A stretch of DNA of 64,000 nucleotides from Liolophura sinensis (GCF_032854445.1 NC_088305.1:19825717-19889716), one strand, 5' to 3'; positions 45,001-58,000 are shown, counted from the first letter of the stretch. Notes: generated from the letters alone by a model not told the origin. Numbers and translations are program-made.

Positions 45001-48000
45001 TTAAGAAGCAGTGAGTAACTGAAGAGAATTTTAGATCGTACGTGTACAGACATATACATGTAGCAGTTTACTGAAGAGCCCTATATACCACTGGGTAGTG
45101 AACACCCTGACTTGCATCGCTCAGAAGTCATGGTTTTGATGACGGGTCTGTGATGTGTGTTCATGAATACACACCTTGCCATCCCTGACAGAAATTACCT
45201 GAATGGGTTTATGTTATAAGCACACATGTGTAAAGGCATGCAGTTTGTGACATTAACAGCTTTTTATTCTTTCTATTGACCTATCCAGACAGGTGTGTCT
45301 TACTGCACGGCCTTACATGCATAATGCATGTGCCTGAAGATTTACATGTAGCTTAATTTAGCTGCGCACAGGCTGTCTTAATAGGAGGAAGCTAATTATA
45401 ATCTGCAACATCAGCTTTTTTTTTTTTCTCATGTATATATGTGCTAGTACTAACCATGAGGCTTACACATGTATCTGGGAGGGACGGATTGTAGACAGCA
45501 AAAAGTGGTTGATAATAATGGGGGCTTGCCGATAAATATACAGGACTGTGGACAGATAAATGGCAGAGTTAACAGGTATAGCATCTTTGTTGCTACTCAT
45601 ATGGCATTGGAAGTTATGAAGGAAAAATTTTACATACTTATATACATGTATATATATATATATATATATCTGCGTGTAATCAGCCAGCACAGTAAATGTA
45701 TGTGCATAAAGTAGGTCGGCAGGGCTCTTTTTATTATTTATGATCTTACTAAGCACACTTTAGTGCACAAATATTCATACACCAGTTTTTCTCCTAAATC
45801 ACTATTAGACCATCCCAAAATTCCCTCCCCCTATTCCCCACCCCCAACCCCTACCCCCATGCCCAAGCACAAATTCACATTAGCTGTTACAGGTCATAGG
45901 TCAGATTTCGTGTAGTGTTGAACTCATGTAGGCTCTTTTTATTTTAAAATGAATGGTCCATATTGAAAAATTAGATGTCAGAAACTTGACCGACCGACTG
46001 ATAGAGAGAGTAACCAACTTGTAACAGCTTCCTTAATAGTCACAGCTAGTAAATAAGCAATGTAGTATGGGCCAAACCCAGAGCTATAGCAATGAGAAAG
46101 TTATTTGAGGAGATATTAGCCAGATATGTAAATACTTGTAGCTGTAAATTCTTTATGGTTTTATGGATCAATATTTAGTCAGGAATGGGTTGTTCAGCAG
46201 TTATATTCAGGAAGTTGTTTTTTTTTCTCGTTTAATTCAGTGATCACCATCTTGGTTTTCTGCCTACACTGGATGAATATACTTTAGCCCAATATATCAA
46301 CCTATGGTCCCGTTTGCCCATTAGCATAAAATATGATATTCAGTTGATATGTAAACATCTGATTCAACAGCCTTTGATCGGACTTGGTCTTGTGCTGTGT
46401 AAATGTTCTCATGTGCTTATTGTCTCATTGTCGAGTGGCCTTGAGCGTGTGTAAAACGGTATCCGCCCTGCCCATTGTGGCAAGTATGAAGATTAAGGTG
46501 TGCGTTGTGCCTGGGCTGTTGGAATCCATGGTTTGGTATTCAGGTTAATTTAGCATTATACATGTATATTGATCAAGGTCGCGCAGTTCCAGGAGGTTCT
46601 TTTAGTTGTCACCATGTGGTATTGATAGCTGGATATACACCAGACGTCACTAGAATCCACTGTGTTTCACCTAACATGCCTAAGGCTTGCTGCCTATATC
46701 TAATAATGCACTTTCTGAAGCTCATAAAGGCTTTAAGATGACAGTTTTAATGCCACTTTCCTCGTAAGATATTAATCAAAATTAGTCAAAAAACACATTT
46801 TGCTGATGTGACAGGCTTTAATCAAGCAACATTTGCCACCTGAAAATGGGTAAACTTTAGGTGGAATACAGTAATACGATAATATGCTATGATTTGTCAA
46901 TGTTAACAATCTGGATTGTACAATTTTTACCATTACAGTTTTGAGAATGTTTATATGCTCATATTGTGTATATGTCATATTATGGCATATTTTTTTGTCC
47001 GTCCTTCTGTTGGTCTGCTCACCAGTAAACTATTAAACCACTGTATCTGCAGAACGACTTCATCTAAAAGTTACATATATAATTCGTTCACTTTTTGCCT
47101 CTACCACCAGAGCAGAAGCAGAAGTCACATTTCCTGAGTTATGCTCTTTCATGATATGGAATGGTTTAATAGACAGTCCAACTGATTAATTGACAGACAG
47201 ACAGACAGACAGACAGACTAACTGATCAACAGAAACTGATCCACAGACAGACCGACAGACAGCCAGACTGACTGATTGACAGACAGACTAATTGATCTAC
47301 AGCCAGACTGACTGATCAACAGACAGACAAACTGGTCAGCAGACAGACCAACTGATCAACTGACAGAATAACTGATTAAAAAACAGGATAACTGATTGAC
47401 AGACTAACTTATCAACACACAGACTAACTGATCCACAGATGAACTGATCAACAGACAGACCAACTGATCCACAGACAGACCTACTGATCAACAGACAGAC
47501 TAACTGATCCACAAACAGACTAACTGATCAACTGACAAACCAACTAATCAATAGGCAAACTAACTGATCAGCAGACAGACTTACTAATCAACAAAGCAAG
47601 ATGATGAACTAACTGATTAACAAAGAGATCAACTGATCAACAAGGAAAACGAGAGTCAGATAAACTTGTGGAGCAGCTTGTCCAAGCTGTAAGAAAAGAA
47701 GTTAATTTAGGTAGGCAATATTCACAAGGTTTTACTATGCGATCCGATTTGTAAAATGAAGTGGAAATCTGGATTAGGTTTAGCATGACCCATTTGTTGT
47801 CGCTCATCATGTGACAGCTGTTGCATAGGTAATGTGAATAGGATAAAGGTTTGAAAGAGCAATATTAGATAGGATATGTAAATCAATCTGGCGTAGAGTA
47901 TTTGATTTCAGTCTTCTAGCTAGGTACAACAGTAGCATATTGTGCTGTATTGTGCAGCTGAGGCTGTAGAAGGGGATTCGTGATCCGTGAGTTAGGCCAC

Positions 48001-51000
48001 ACCAATTTAATTTTGCGTTTTAAAATGAAATAAATTCACATTTTTATTTTGTCCAATCTCATTGTTTCTAATGAATTTTTTGCTTTTCAAGGCTTCCTGA
48101 TCATGTAAATATTTCTTAAAGTGGCAAAATTACCAGGATAGCTCACGTTTTCCTCGATGATTTGATGATTTTCAAGTGTTTATACAGTCCTGAAAGATTG
48201 ATGAAAGGTTTCTTCTGCCCATAAAATGACAATTAAAACTGGTATAACCATAGTTATCAGACATGATAATACATGTTATGAGATTGTTAAAACATTTTGA
48301 AGCATGCTTAAAATGTGATGGACTGATAATTTAAAATGCGATAGGCTGATAATTAAAAATGTGATAGGCTGATAATTTAAACTGTGATAGCTTAAAATGT
48401 GATAGGTGAGATATTTAAGGCCATACAAACATGCTACCATGGTAAATGTATGGGTTATCATGATTTATTTGACATCTAAAGAAAAGACAAATATAAGTAA
48501 CGTTTAGAATAATTTCGAACCTGATGGATTTCAAATCTTAGTATTTAACAGGATACAAAATATAAAGATATTCATTATTAGACATATTATACATGTATAT
48601 CAGAGATTGAAATTTAAAGGGTTTATTCTAGAGCTGGCGGTCTTTTTGTTGCCCATATAGACTCAAAGATGTGCAGCAAAGAGGAATGTTAGATTTCTAG
48701 GAGTCAAGACTCATATTTTAGGTACACGTGGCTCCTAAAATGCCTAATTTATTTCACCCTCTGTATATACATATACATGTACCCCAAATCCTCACCAAAT
48801 TTGTTCCCAGACTTAATGCATGTTTTGGCATATTAGAGGAATGTTCTCTGAACTTCAGAGGTTATTTTAGTTTTAGTTTTTATGAAGTTCGTATGCACCC
48901 CATATAAGGGTGAAGGAAACCAACCAGAGCCCAGAGGAAACGCTCTCATACAATACATGTACATTGGTCTGCATGTCACGTACATTATGGTTGAAGGAAA
49001 CCAACAAGAGGCCAGAAGAAACTGTCATACATGTACATTTCTCTACAAGTCAGCAACATTATGGGTGAAGGAAACCAACAAGAGGCCAGAAGAAACTGTC
49101 ATGCATGTATATTGCTCTGCAAGTCAGCAACATTATGGGTGAAGGAAACCGACCAGAGCCCAGAAGAAACTGTCATACATGTACATTGCTCTGCATGTCA
49201 GGGACATTATGGGTGAAGGAAACCAACCAGAGCCCAGAAGAAATTGTCATAGATTTACATTGCTCTGAATATCAGGGACATTATGGGTGAAGGAGACCAA
49301 CCAGAGCCCAGAAGAAACTGTCATAGATTTACATTGCTCTGCATATCGGGAACATTATGGGTGAAGGAAACCAACCAGAGCCCAGAAGAAATTGTCATAC
49401 ATGTACATTGCTCTGAATATCAGGAACATTTTGGGTGAAGGAGACCAACCAGAGCCCAGAAGAAACTGTCATACATGTACATCGCTCTGAATATCAGGAA
49501 CATTAATGGGTGAAGGAAACCAACCAGAGCCCAGAAGAAACTGTCATACATGTACATTGCTCTGCATGTCAGGGACATTATGGGGTGAAGGAAACCAACC
49601 AGAGCCCAGAAGAAATTGTCATAGATTTACATTGCTCTGAATATCAGGGACATTATGGGTGAAGGAGACCAACCAGAGCCCAGAAGAAACTGTCATAGAT
49701 TTACATTGCTCTGCATATCGGGAACATTATGGGTGAAGGAAACCAACCAGAGCCCAGAAGAAATTGTCATACATGTACATTGCTCTGAATATCAGGAACA
49801 TTTTGGGTGAAGGAGACCAACCAGAGCCCAGAAGAAACTGTCATACATGTACATTGCTCTGAATATCAGGAACATTATGGGTGAAGGAAACCAACCAGAG
49901 CCCAGAAGAAACTGTCATACATGTACATTGCTCTGAATATCAGCAACATTATGGGTGAAGGAAACAACCAGAGCCAGAAGAAACTGTCATACATGTACAT
50001 TGCTCTGAATATCAGGAACATTATGGGTGAAGGAAACAACCAGAGCCCAGAAGAAACTGTCATACATGTACATTGCTCTGAATATCAGGAACATTATGGG
50101 TGAAGGAACCAACCAGAGCCAAGAGAAAATGCTCTGATACACTACATGTGCATTGTTTTTGCGTGTCACGTACATTAGCGGGTGAAGGAAACTAACCAGA
50201 GCCCAGAGAAAATGCTCTGATACACTACATGTGCATTGTTTTGCGTGTCACGTACATTAGCGGGTGAAGGAAACTAACTAGAGCCAAGAGAAAATGCTCT
50301 CATACACTACATGTGCATTGTTTTGCGTGTGACGTACATTAGCGGGTGAATGTACATTTCAAGGAATATTATGACTGAATGAAAGTAACAAGAACACTTT
50401 GTCAAGAAAACGGTAAAAAAAATCACAAAGAATGAACTACATCAAGCATTGGTGAATTTTATGACCACATAAAACTGCACACAAAACTACCTTTATTTTT
50501 TTTTTTAGATTTTTTTTTTTTGCAGTTGAAAATAAGTAAATAGACGATTTAAAGTGACCCAAATAATGATGCTCTTGAAGTTCGGGCCCTGCCAACTGTG
50601 GATTTGAGCCTGTTCACTTGAACGGTTCTCATTGATTTGGAAAATCTCAGTCATCACTTCTGATCTGTTGAAAGTGGGATATCACAAATGTCACAGATGT
50701 CACAGATGTCACTTGTGGATATATACCCACTGATGGATTGTCCTGCCTGATACCTCAGAAGTACCATCTGTCGACTGTAAGCAATACAGCACGTGACACA
50801 AACACGAATGCACCAATGATTATGTGGTGTAATGCCACATGTTGTATATTTCATTCAGCTATTTAGGGGGGCCTGTCTTGTTAAAAGTGGAGTGGGGGGG
50901 GGGGGGGCGTATTTGCTCCCTAGTGGAGGGTATTAGCGCAGCGCAATGGACCAGGATCCTCCCACTAATGCTGTTGCTATGAGTTCAAGTCCAGCTCATG

Positions 51001-54000
51001 CTGTGTTCCTCTCCGGTCGTACATGGTAAGGTCTTCCAGCAACCTGCAGATGGTCGTGGGTTTCCCCACGCTCTGCCCAGTTTCCTCCCACCGTAATGCC
51101 AGCTGCCAACGAATAAATTTTGACGAACCAATTAAATAAATAAACACAATTATTTTCAGAGCCTGATTAGTTTTCAAATAACATTTTTTACAGATTTTGG
51201 ACTCTTGATTTTGATTCCTTTGTCTCCATCTTCCCTCATCTACAAAAAGGAGGAGGGGAGTATCTCATTTATTTTTGTTTTATTGACTATCTAATGCCGT
51301 ACTCAAGTTTACAAGCATTCATGACTGCCTCATTCTGTTCCTTTTTTATACTTACAGATGTAAAGAGATAGAGTATCCTACTGATTTACCTACAGCCAGC
51401 GTTATCATCATATTTCATAATGAGGCATGGTCTCCGTTACTAAGGACAGCTCACAGCGTTGTTAACCGCTCTCCCCCAGAGTATCTTCATGAAGTTATTC
51501 TATTGGACGATTTCAGTGACAGACGTAAGTTTTTGTCCGATATATTTTCAGATTTCCTGAAATGGGGCACACTCAGAACATTGCTGTTGGCTTTTTCAGT
51601 GATTCAACATTGAAGAAAACATAAAAATGATGGAAAATTCAGAAAAAAAAGTCTGAAAGGCTATTTGTAAGGTTTTTTTTTTTTTTTTTCAATTTTTCTT
51701 TAAGGAGAAAAGGGTCATTTGAAATCAATTTTTGTATGGTTGGTATCTGGTACCACCTCTTGGCTTTTATCATTTTTCCATTGTAATGCAAAATATGTGA
51801 ATATGATGCATGTGTAATAAATTTATTTCAATATAAGTCCCATGTCAGTGCAATATGCCCAGGTGAGGTGTCATAAGAGGTGGTAATGGAGTGGACTCAA
51901 GTGGGGTGTCATATCTGGTGTCTATGCAGTGCACTTGGGTGTGATGTCGTGCTGTGGGCAATGTTGTGTGCTGGTTAGAGTGTCATGTTTGGTGTCAGGA
52001 GTGGAATATCATGTTTGATGTCAATGCAGTGTACCTTGGTGTGATGTTTAATTTGGGATCAGTGCAGTGTGCCTGGGTGGGGTATCCTGTCTGGTTTAAA
52101 TGTAGCATGCCTGGGTGTGATGTCTTACTTGTGGTCAATGCAGTGTGCCGTCTTATTTGGGGTCAGTGCAGTTTGCGTGGGTGTGATGTTTTATTTGGGG
52201 TCAGTGAAGTGTGCCTGGGTGTGGTATATTTTCTGGTGTAAATGTAGTGTGCCTGGGTGTGATGTCTTATTTGGGGTCAGTGCAGTGTGGCTGTTGTGGG
52301 GTATCCTGTCTGGTGTAAGTGTTGTTTGTCTGAGTGGGGTTGTCATTTCTGTTGTCAGTATATGACAGTTAGAGGTGGTAGTGTGCCTGGTGTCATATGT
52401 TGTACAAGATAAGATGTCCTGTCCGGTGTGTTTCACATGATGGTTTAGTGAGGAAGCACTGTATGAAATAAGACTGTATCTGTTGTATTTACCAGCGGAA
52501 TTGGGAGAAAAACTACATAAATATGTGCAGGAGACTTGGCCAGATGGGATTGTAAAAATAAAGCGAACAAAGGGAAGGAGTGGATTGATACGTGCGCGAT
52601 TAGCCGGTGCTAAGGCTGCTACTGGAGATGTTTTGATTTTCCTTGACTCCCACTGTGAGGCTAACACTGGATGGTATGTCATTTTTGTGTTCCGTGGAAC
52701 CTTTCCAAGTCAGGATTCTGTCAAACAATAGGGTTGCACTGGATTATCTCCCTTGTTGCTCGACCGGGACTGTGACTTAACAAGATTAGTTTTTGAGACG
52801 TGAAACTACGAGAAGTGGCACCTGACCTATTAAAACATGCAGTATGTAGGTTATGTCACAACAGTGACAATATTTTCAATGCAATAGAACGTAAAAATAA
52901 CAATATATCAGCCTTCGAGATTCACTTGAATCAATTCTATTTTTTTTCTACTTAAGAGTTCGCTGAAGCCGTCTGTTGTATTTAATTAGGGCCAGGTTTT
53001 TAAAATTACCTGAAAATTGATTTTAAAAAAATAACATTTATCCTGGTCTTCCCAAATAAGTTTAGAAACTGAAGCTCTTTCCTAAAGTTAAGTCTTCAAC
53101 TACATGTAGTATATGCCACCTTAACTCCGAAACTTGCCATTAGGCATTTTCTGAGGTCCCTCCTAACCATAGCTTACTCCTATAAATACACCTTTTAAAT
53201 GGGAGAGTGACAAGAAGGGAGGTAATTCGGTGCGACCCTGTTCACAAGAGAATAGTTTTCATGTAGAAATGCTGGTAAGATTGAAATCAAGAAGCATCAA
53301 TGCAGTTGCTGTAAGCTCAATCCAGCTCATGCTGGCTTCCTCTCTGGTCTGTTATGTAGAAAGGTCTGGCAGCAACCTGCAGATGGTCAAGGGTTTCCCT
53401 GAGATCTGCCTGGTTTCCTCCAACCATAATGCTGGCCACAATTGTTTCTCAAAATACGTATTTAGTCCCTAAAGTGTCATGTCACCTTACATGAATTTCA
53501 CTCAGGTTTTCTTCAGGTGCTGTCCAAGTGAAATTGGTTGTTTTCCGAATGTCTGCGATTTTATGATTCAAGTGTGTATTACAGCAACTGTCTTGGGTTT
53601 CCCGCATGGATTCCACCCGGTTTCCTCTAACCATAATGCTGGCAGCCATTGTTCAAGTGAAATGTTCTGCAGTAGACAGTAAAATACAAATTAAATAAAT
53701 AAATAAAGTGGTTTAAAAGAGTAATGAAATATTCTTCAGTTTTGGAAAGCATACATTTATGAATCCATATTTGTTTGATAGCTTTCTCAAGGAGTTGAGA
53801 AAATGTCTTTAATTTGTAAACATGTTTTTGAACTGAAAAAAAAAAAACCCACAAAGACAACAGAACTGTTTGCTTAGGCTTGAACCTTTACTGGCAAGAA
53901 TCAAAGAAGATCGCAGAGCGGTTCTTTGTCCAGAAATCGATCTGATTGACTCGCACACAATTGGTTACCATGGTTCCGGGAGCTACTCGGTGGGTGGCTT

Positions 54001-54511
54001 TTGGTGGAGTTTGCACTTTTCATGGCGTCCTATCCCACAGCAAGAAAAAGACAGGAGAAAACACAGCACTGACCCAATGCGGTAATCAAGTCTTGCTACT
54101 TCTAGTTACAGCTTAGTGGAGATGTAGGGTTGGGGATTAGTCAGTATTAGCACTTAATAAGGGAGGGGCACGGGTTAGGGCAAGGGTTAATTAACATGTC
54201 TGATTTCTGTCCTATGGAGGCACAGAGTGCTTTAGGGCAGGGTTTTTTACAGATATGCAAATTTTTTCAAATAGTGACTTTTGATTGGTCCTTGCTCACA
54301 GGCTGGAACCAATATTATTTCGTATCCAAGAGAATCCCAGTGCCATCCTTTGTCCTATACCAGACGCCATCAACGCAAGCTCTCTGGAATATCCCTCAAA
54401 CGGGAGCATTGCTGTAGGGGGCTTCAGCTGGAGCTTGAACTTTACGTGGATAACAGCACCCCCTATTGGCAATGACTTGAATCAGCCTAAACAAATAACT
54501 GATCCCATTAG
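41658..54511 (+). CDS. GALNT-like: Polypeptide N-acetylgalactosaminyltransferase, 5' part (GT27 family)
   Basis: Golgi enzyme that transfers GalNAc from UDP-GalNAc to Ser/Thr, the first step of mucin-type O-glycosylation. Visible exons: 41658-42007, 51358-51524, 52496-52673, 53878-54081 and 54302-54511. The first gives a type II membrane anchor ([18 protein letters not shown]) and a charged stem. The second gives the start of the catalytic domain ([30 protein letters not shown]). The third has [16 protein letters not shown] and the metal-binding DSH (LDSHCE). Exons 4 and 5 are alternative versions of the next segment ([11 protein letters not shown] and [11 protein letters not shown]). The rest of the catalytic domain and the ricin-type lectin domain are not in the window and must lie beyond 64000 if the gene is whole. 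Splice phases agree throughout. The exact orthologue is not assigned. Confidence 0.93.
42619..42786 (-). mobile_element. SINE family 1, rearranged head-to-head
   Basis: A plus-strand fragment (gggaaggtctgccagcaacc, 42619-42645) abuts a minus-strand head part (42646-42786) with gcgccgcgctgacgtgctaa and ctcggccatggaggcccc. Part of the core is missing. Confidence 0.8.
42930..43035 (+). mobile_element. SINE family 1, deleted copy
   Basis: ctgcagcaagctgcgg, catgggtttcctgcggg, then gtgaaatattcttgg and an (AAAT)n tail. The middle is missing. Confidence 0.7.
44300..44392 (+). mobile_element. SINE family 1 core fragment
   Basis: aggaaggtctgtcagcaacc, tgcagatggtcaagggtttc and agcataatgctggctt. Confidence 0.8.
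44486..44593 (+). pseudogene. Copied exon/intron fragment of the UBL-UBL-vWA gene
   Basis: About 70 bases match the 3' part of exon 2 (28222-28291) and about 40 more match the following intron. Shared strings include gttgggacacccaacttca and agcaatctctactggtaatc, including the donor site. It is too short to encode a domain and directly precedes a family 2 SINE, exactly as in the source gene. Confidence 0.88.
44594..44938 (+). mobile_element. tRNA-headed SINE, family 2, full length
   Basis: Box A tggcctaatggttagagcg, box B aggatcaaacctgg, body ctcgggtcataccaaagac and gactgggtggggtgtcatg, end aaccacgatgttaaacctc. It is the best preserved copy of the family here. Confidence 0.88.
47180..47645. 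repeat. Tandem repeat based on GACA and 'cagactaactgatcaa' units
   Basis: A (GACA)n run is followed by about 20 degenerate 22-26-bp units of acagacagactaactgatca. Confidence 0.9.
48305..48400. repeat. Short tandem repeat, about 27 bp
   Basis: Three to four units of aatgtgataggctgataatt. Confidence 0.75.
48903..50350. repeat. Minisatellite, about 75-bp unit, about 20 copies, SINE-like content
   Basis: The unit contains attatgggtgaaggaaacca, accagagcccagaagaaact and gtcatacatgtacattgctc. The segment 'attatgg.tg.aggaaacc..ccagagcccag' resembles the minus-strand core of SINE family 1, suggesting the array grew from a SINE insertion. The last three units differ more and share the string actacatgtgcattgttttgcg. 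Confidence 0.9.
50934..51145 (+). mobile_element. SINE family 1, nearly complete
   Basis: tRNA-like head (agcgcagcgcaatggacca, tgagttcaagtccagctca), core ggtcgtgggtttccccacgc and agtttcctcccaccgtaatg, and (AAAT)n tail. It lies 200 bases before GALNT exon 2. Confidence 0.85.
51358..51524 (+). CDS. GALNT-like: GALNT exon 2: start of the catalytic domain
   Basis: Acceptor acttacag, donor gtaagt, ends in phase 1. It encodes [38 protein letters not shown], the UDP-sugar-binding half of the GT-A fold. Confidence 0.95.
51885..52420. repeat. Degenerate minisatellite in GALNT intron 2, related to SINE family 2
   Basis: About ten units carry gcctgggtgtgatgtcttat, ttggggtcagtgcagtgtg and tggggtgtcat-type strings. 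The phrase 'gtggggtgtcatatctggtgtc' closely follows the body of SINE family 2 (ggtggggtgtcatgtctggt). Confidence 0.75.
52496..52673 (+). CDS. GALNT-like: GALNT exon 3: DxH metal site
   Basis: Acceptor atttaccag, donor gtatgt, ends in phase 2 (tg of a Trp codon). It encodes [20 protein letters not shown], then [20 protein letters not shown] is the DxH motif that binds Mn2+ in this family. Confidence 0.96.
53298..53445 (+). mobile_element. SINE family 1, 3'-truncated
   Basis: ccagctcatgctggcttcct, aggtctggcagcaacctgca, then ttcctccaaccataatgctg. Confidence 0.8.
53588..53708 (+). mobile_element. SINE family 1, 5'-truncated
   Basis: cggtttcctctaaccataat, caagtgaaatgttctgcagt and an (AAAT)n tail. 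Confidence 0.8.
53878..54081 (+). CDS. GALNT-like: GALNT exon 4A (first of a duplicated, probably mutually exclusive pair)
   Basis: 204 bases, acceptor tgcttag, donor gtaatc, phase 2 at both ends. It encodes [40 protein letters not shown] and ends STDPMR. It follows the DSH motif and carries the family's GGFxWxLxFxW block and an RRK basic stretch, so it looks like the standard version. Confidence 0.95.
54302..54511 (+). CDS. GALNT-like: GALNT exon 4B (second of the pair)
   Basis: 210 bases, acceptor tgctcacag, donor gtaggc, phase 2 at both ends. It encodes [40 protein letters not shown] and ends QITDPIR. It aligns end to end with the preceding exon but replaces the basic RRK region with a neutral GNDLNQPKQ stretch. 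Including both exons would repeat one structural segment, so one or the other is probably chosen. Confidence 0.93.
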
Positions 54512-55079
54512 GTAGGCTTGGAGATTGAGTGGAGAATCGTCGGGATGTGTGGCTAAAATCTGTAGATCACAATTTGGAAAATTGGGCAGTTTTCTGTAGT
54601 TGGATTTGTGTTCTACCTAAAACCCTTTTTTCATTTCCTGTGAACTTAATGACACAGTAATCACATCAAAAAGTAGAGCTAATTTTTAATCAAATGGTGC
54701 TGGGTGTTTTGATGAGCAGGGTTTTCATTTAGAATTAGAGAAGGAGGTCAGAGTTCAAAACTAGGCGGCTGAATTGAAAGTAATTATGTCACAATTACTG
54801 TTAATTTAAATACTAAGAATATTCAAAGTAGGCAGGTATGGGGACAACAGTAGACAGCTGTCTGCAGCCTGCTATTTGCCCTTTTTGAACACCCTGGATG
54901 GGTTGTAATATTAAATGAAATGACAAAAATATCATTATGGGAGTTCTGTAGGAAGAGAGCTGGAAACACACCTTAACGGCCACAATCATATGCTTAGTAA
55001 CTCAGTAAAAGTTTTTAATCTGGAGTTCTTATGATGACATTGGTTGCATGATGTTAAAGCAACTGGAAATACGATATCT
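54512..55079. other. Start of the next GALNT intron
   Basis: Unique AT-rich sequence between exon 4B and the satellite. No exon is recognised. Confidence 0.7.
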
Positions 55080-58000
55080 CATCACGCATAACCCAGGCAC
55101 ACATGGTCAACCCATCACTCGTATCCCAGGCACACATGGTTACCCCTTCACTTGTATCCCAGGCGCACATGGTTAACACATCACGCATACCCCAGGCACA
55201 CATGGTTAACGCACCACCATACCCCAGGCACACACTGGTTAGCACATCACACATACCCCAGGCATACACTGGTTAGCACATCACACATACCCCAGGCACA
55301 CATGGTTAACACAACACACATACCCCAGGCACACACTGGTTAGCACATCACACATACCCCAGGCATACACTGGTTAGCACATCACACATACCCCAGGCAC
55401 ACATGGTTAACACAACACACATACCCCAGGCACACACTGGTTAACACATCACACATACCCCAGGCACACATGGTTAGCGCATCACACATACCCCAGGCAC
55501 ACACTGGTTAGCACATCACACATACCCCATGCACACATGGTTAACACATCACACATACCCCAGGCACACATGGTTAACACATCACGCATACCCCAGGCAC
55601 ACATGGTTAACACATCATGCATGCCCCAGGCAGACATGGTTAACGCACCATGCATACCCCAGGCACACATGGTTAACAAATCATGCATACCCCAGGCACA
55701 CATGGTTAACACATCACGCATACCCCAGGCACACATGGTTAACACATCACGCATACCCCAGCACACATGGTTAACACACCACACATACCCCAGGCACACA
55801 TGGTTAACAAATCATGCATACCCCAGGCACACATGGTTAACACATCACGCATACCCCAGGCACACATGGTTAACACATCACGCATACCCCAGGCACACAT
55901 GGTTAACGCACCATGCATACCCCAGGCACACATGGTTAACAAATCATGCATACCCCAGGCACACATGGTTAACACATCACGCATACCCCAGGCACACATG
56001 GTTAACACACCACACATACCCCAGGCACACATGGTTAACGCATCACACATACCCCTTGCACACATGTTTAACACATCACACATACCCCAGGAACACATGG
56101 TTAACCCATCACTCATGCCCCAGGCACACATGGTTAACACATCACACATACCCCAGGAACACATGGTTAACAAATCATGCATACCCCAGGCACACATGGT
56201 TAACCCATCACTCATACCCCATGCACACTTGTTTAACCCATCACACATACCCCAGGCACACATGGTTAACATATCACACATACCCCAGGAACACATGGTT
56301 AACACAACACACATACCCCAGGAACACATGGTTAACACAACACGCATACCTCAGGCACACATGGTTAACACATCACTCATGCCCCAGGCACACATGGTTA
56401 ACCCATCACTCATACCCCATGCACACATGTTTAACACATCACACATACCCCAGGAACACATGGTTAACAAATCATGCATACCCCAGGCACACATGGTTAA
56501 CCCATCACTCATACCCCATGCACACTTGTTTAACACATCACACATACCCCAGGAACACATGGTTAACCCATCACTCATGCCCCAGGCACACATGGTTAAC
56601 AAATCATGCATACCCCAGGCACACATGGTTAACCCATCACTCATACCCCATGCACACTTGTTTAAAACATCACACATACCCCAGGAACACATGGTTAACC
56701 CATCACTCATGCCCCAGGCACACATGGTTAACAAATCATGCATACCCCAGGCACACATGGTTAACACATCACGCATACCCCAGGCACACATGGTTAACAC
56801 ATCACGCATACCCCAGGCACATATGGTTAACACATCACACATACCCCAGGCACACATGGTTAACACATCACACATACCCCAGGCACACATGGTTAACGCA
56901 TCACACATACCCAAGACACACATGGTTAACGCACCACCCATACCCCAGGCACACATGGTTAACACATCACACATACCCCAGGCACACATGGTTAACGCAC
57001 CACACATACCCCAGGCACACATGGTTAACGCATCACAGATACCCAAGGCACACATGGTTAACGCATCACACATACCCCAGGCACACATGGTTAACGAACC
57101 ACCCATACCCAAGGCACACATGGTTAACGCATCATGCATACCCCAGGCACACATGGTTAACGCATCACACGTACCCCAGGCACACATGGTTAACGCATCA
57201 AACATACCCCAGGCACACATGGTTAACGCACCACGCATACGCCAGGAACAAATGGTTAACGCATCACTCGTATCCCAGGTGCACATGGTTAACATATCAT
57301 GTGTACCCCAGGCACACATGGTTAACACATCACACATACCCCAGGCACACACGGTTAATGCATCACTCGTATCTCAGGCGCACATGGTTAACACATCACT
57401 CGTACCCCAGGCACACATGGTTAACACATCACTCATACCCCAGGCGCACATGGTTAACACAGCACGCGTACCCCAGGCACACATGGTTAACACATCACTC
57501 ACACCCCAGGCATACATGGTTAACACATAACTCATACCCCAGGCACACATGGTTAATACATTACGCATGCCCCAGGCACTCATGGTTAACGAACCACCCA
57601 TACCCAAGGCACACATGGTTAACGCATCATGCATACCCCAGGCACACATGGTTAACGAACCACCCATACCCAAGGCACACATGGTTAACGCATCATGCAT
57701 ACCCCAGGCACACATGGTTAACGAACCACCCATACCCAAGGCACACATGGTTAACGCATCATGCATACCCCAGGCACACATGGTTAACGCATCACACATA
57801 CCCCAGGCACACATGGTTAACGAACCACCCATACCCAAAGCACACATGGTTAACGCATCATGCATACCCCAGGCACACATGGTTAACGCATCAAACATAC
57901 CCCAGGCACACATGGTTAACGCACCACGCATACGCCAGGAACAAATGGTTAACGCATCACTCGTATCCCAGGTGCACATGGTTAACATATCATGTGTACC

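Larger units (their letters stand above)
42008..51357. other. GALNT intron 1 (9.35 kb), repeat-rich
   Basis: No further exon is needed: exon 1 and exon 2 join in phase to give a contiguous family sequence (DNRDPK then [11 protein letters not shown]). The intron holds family 1 and 2 SINEs, a copied exon fragment, a (GACA)-rich array and a 75-bp minisatellite. Confidence 0.8.
52674..53877. other. GALNT intron 3
   Basis: About 1.2 kb with two SINE family 1 copies and no coding potential. Confidence 0.75.
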
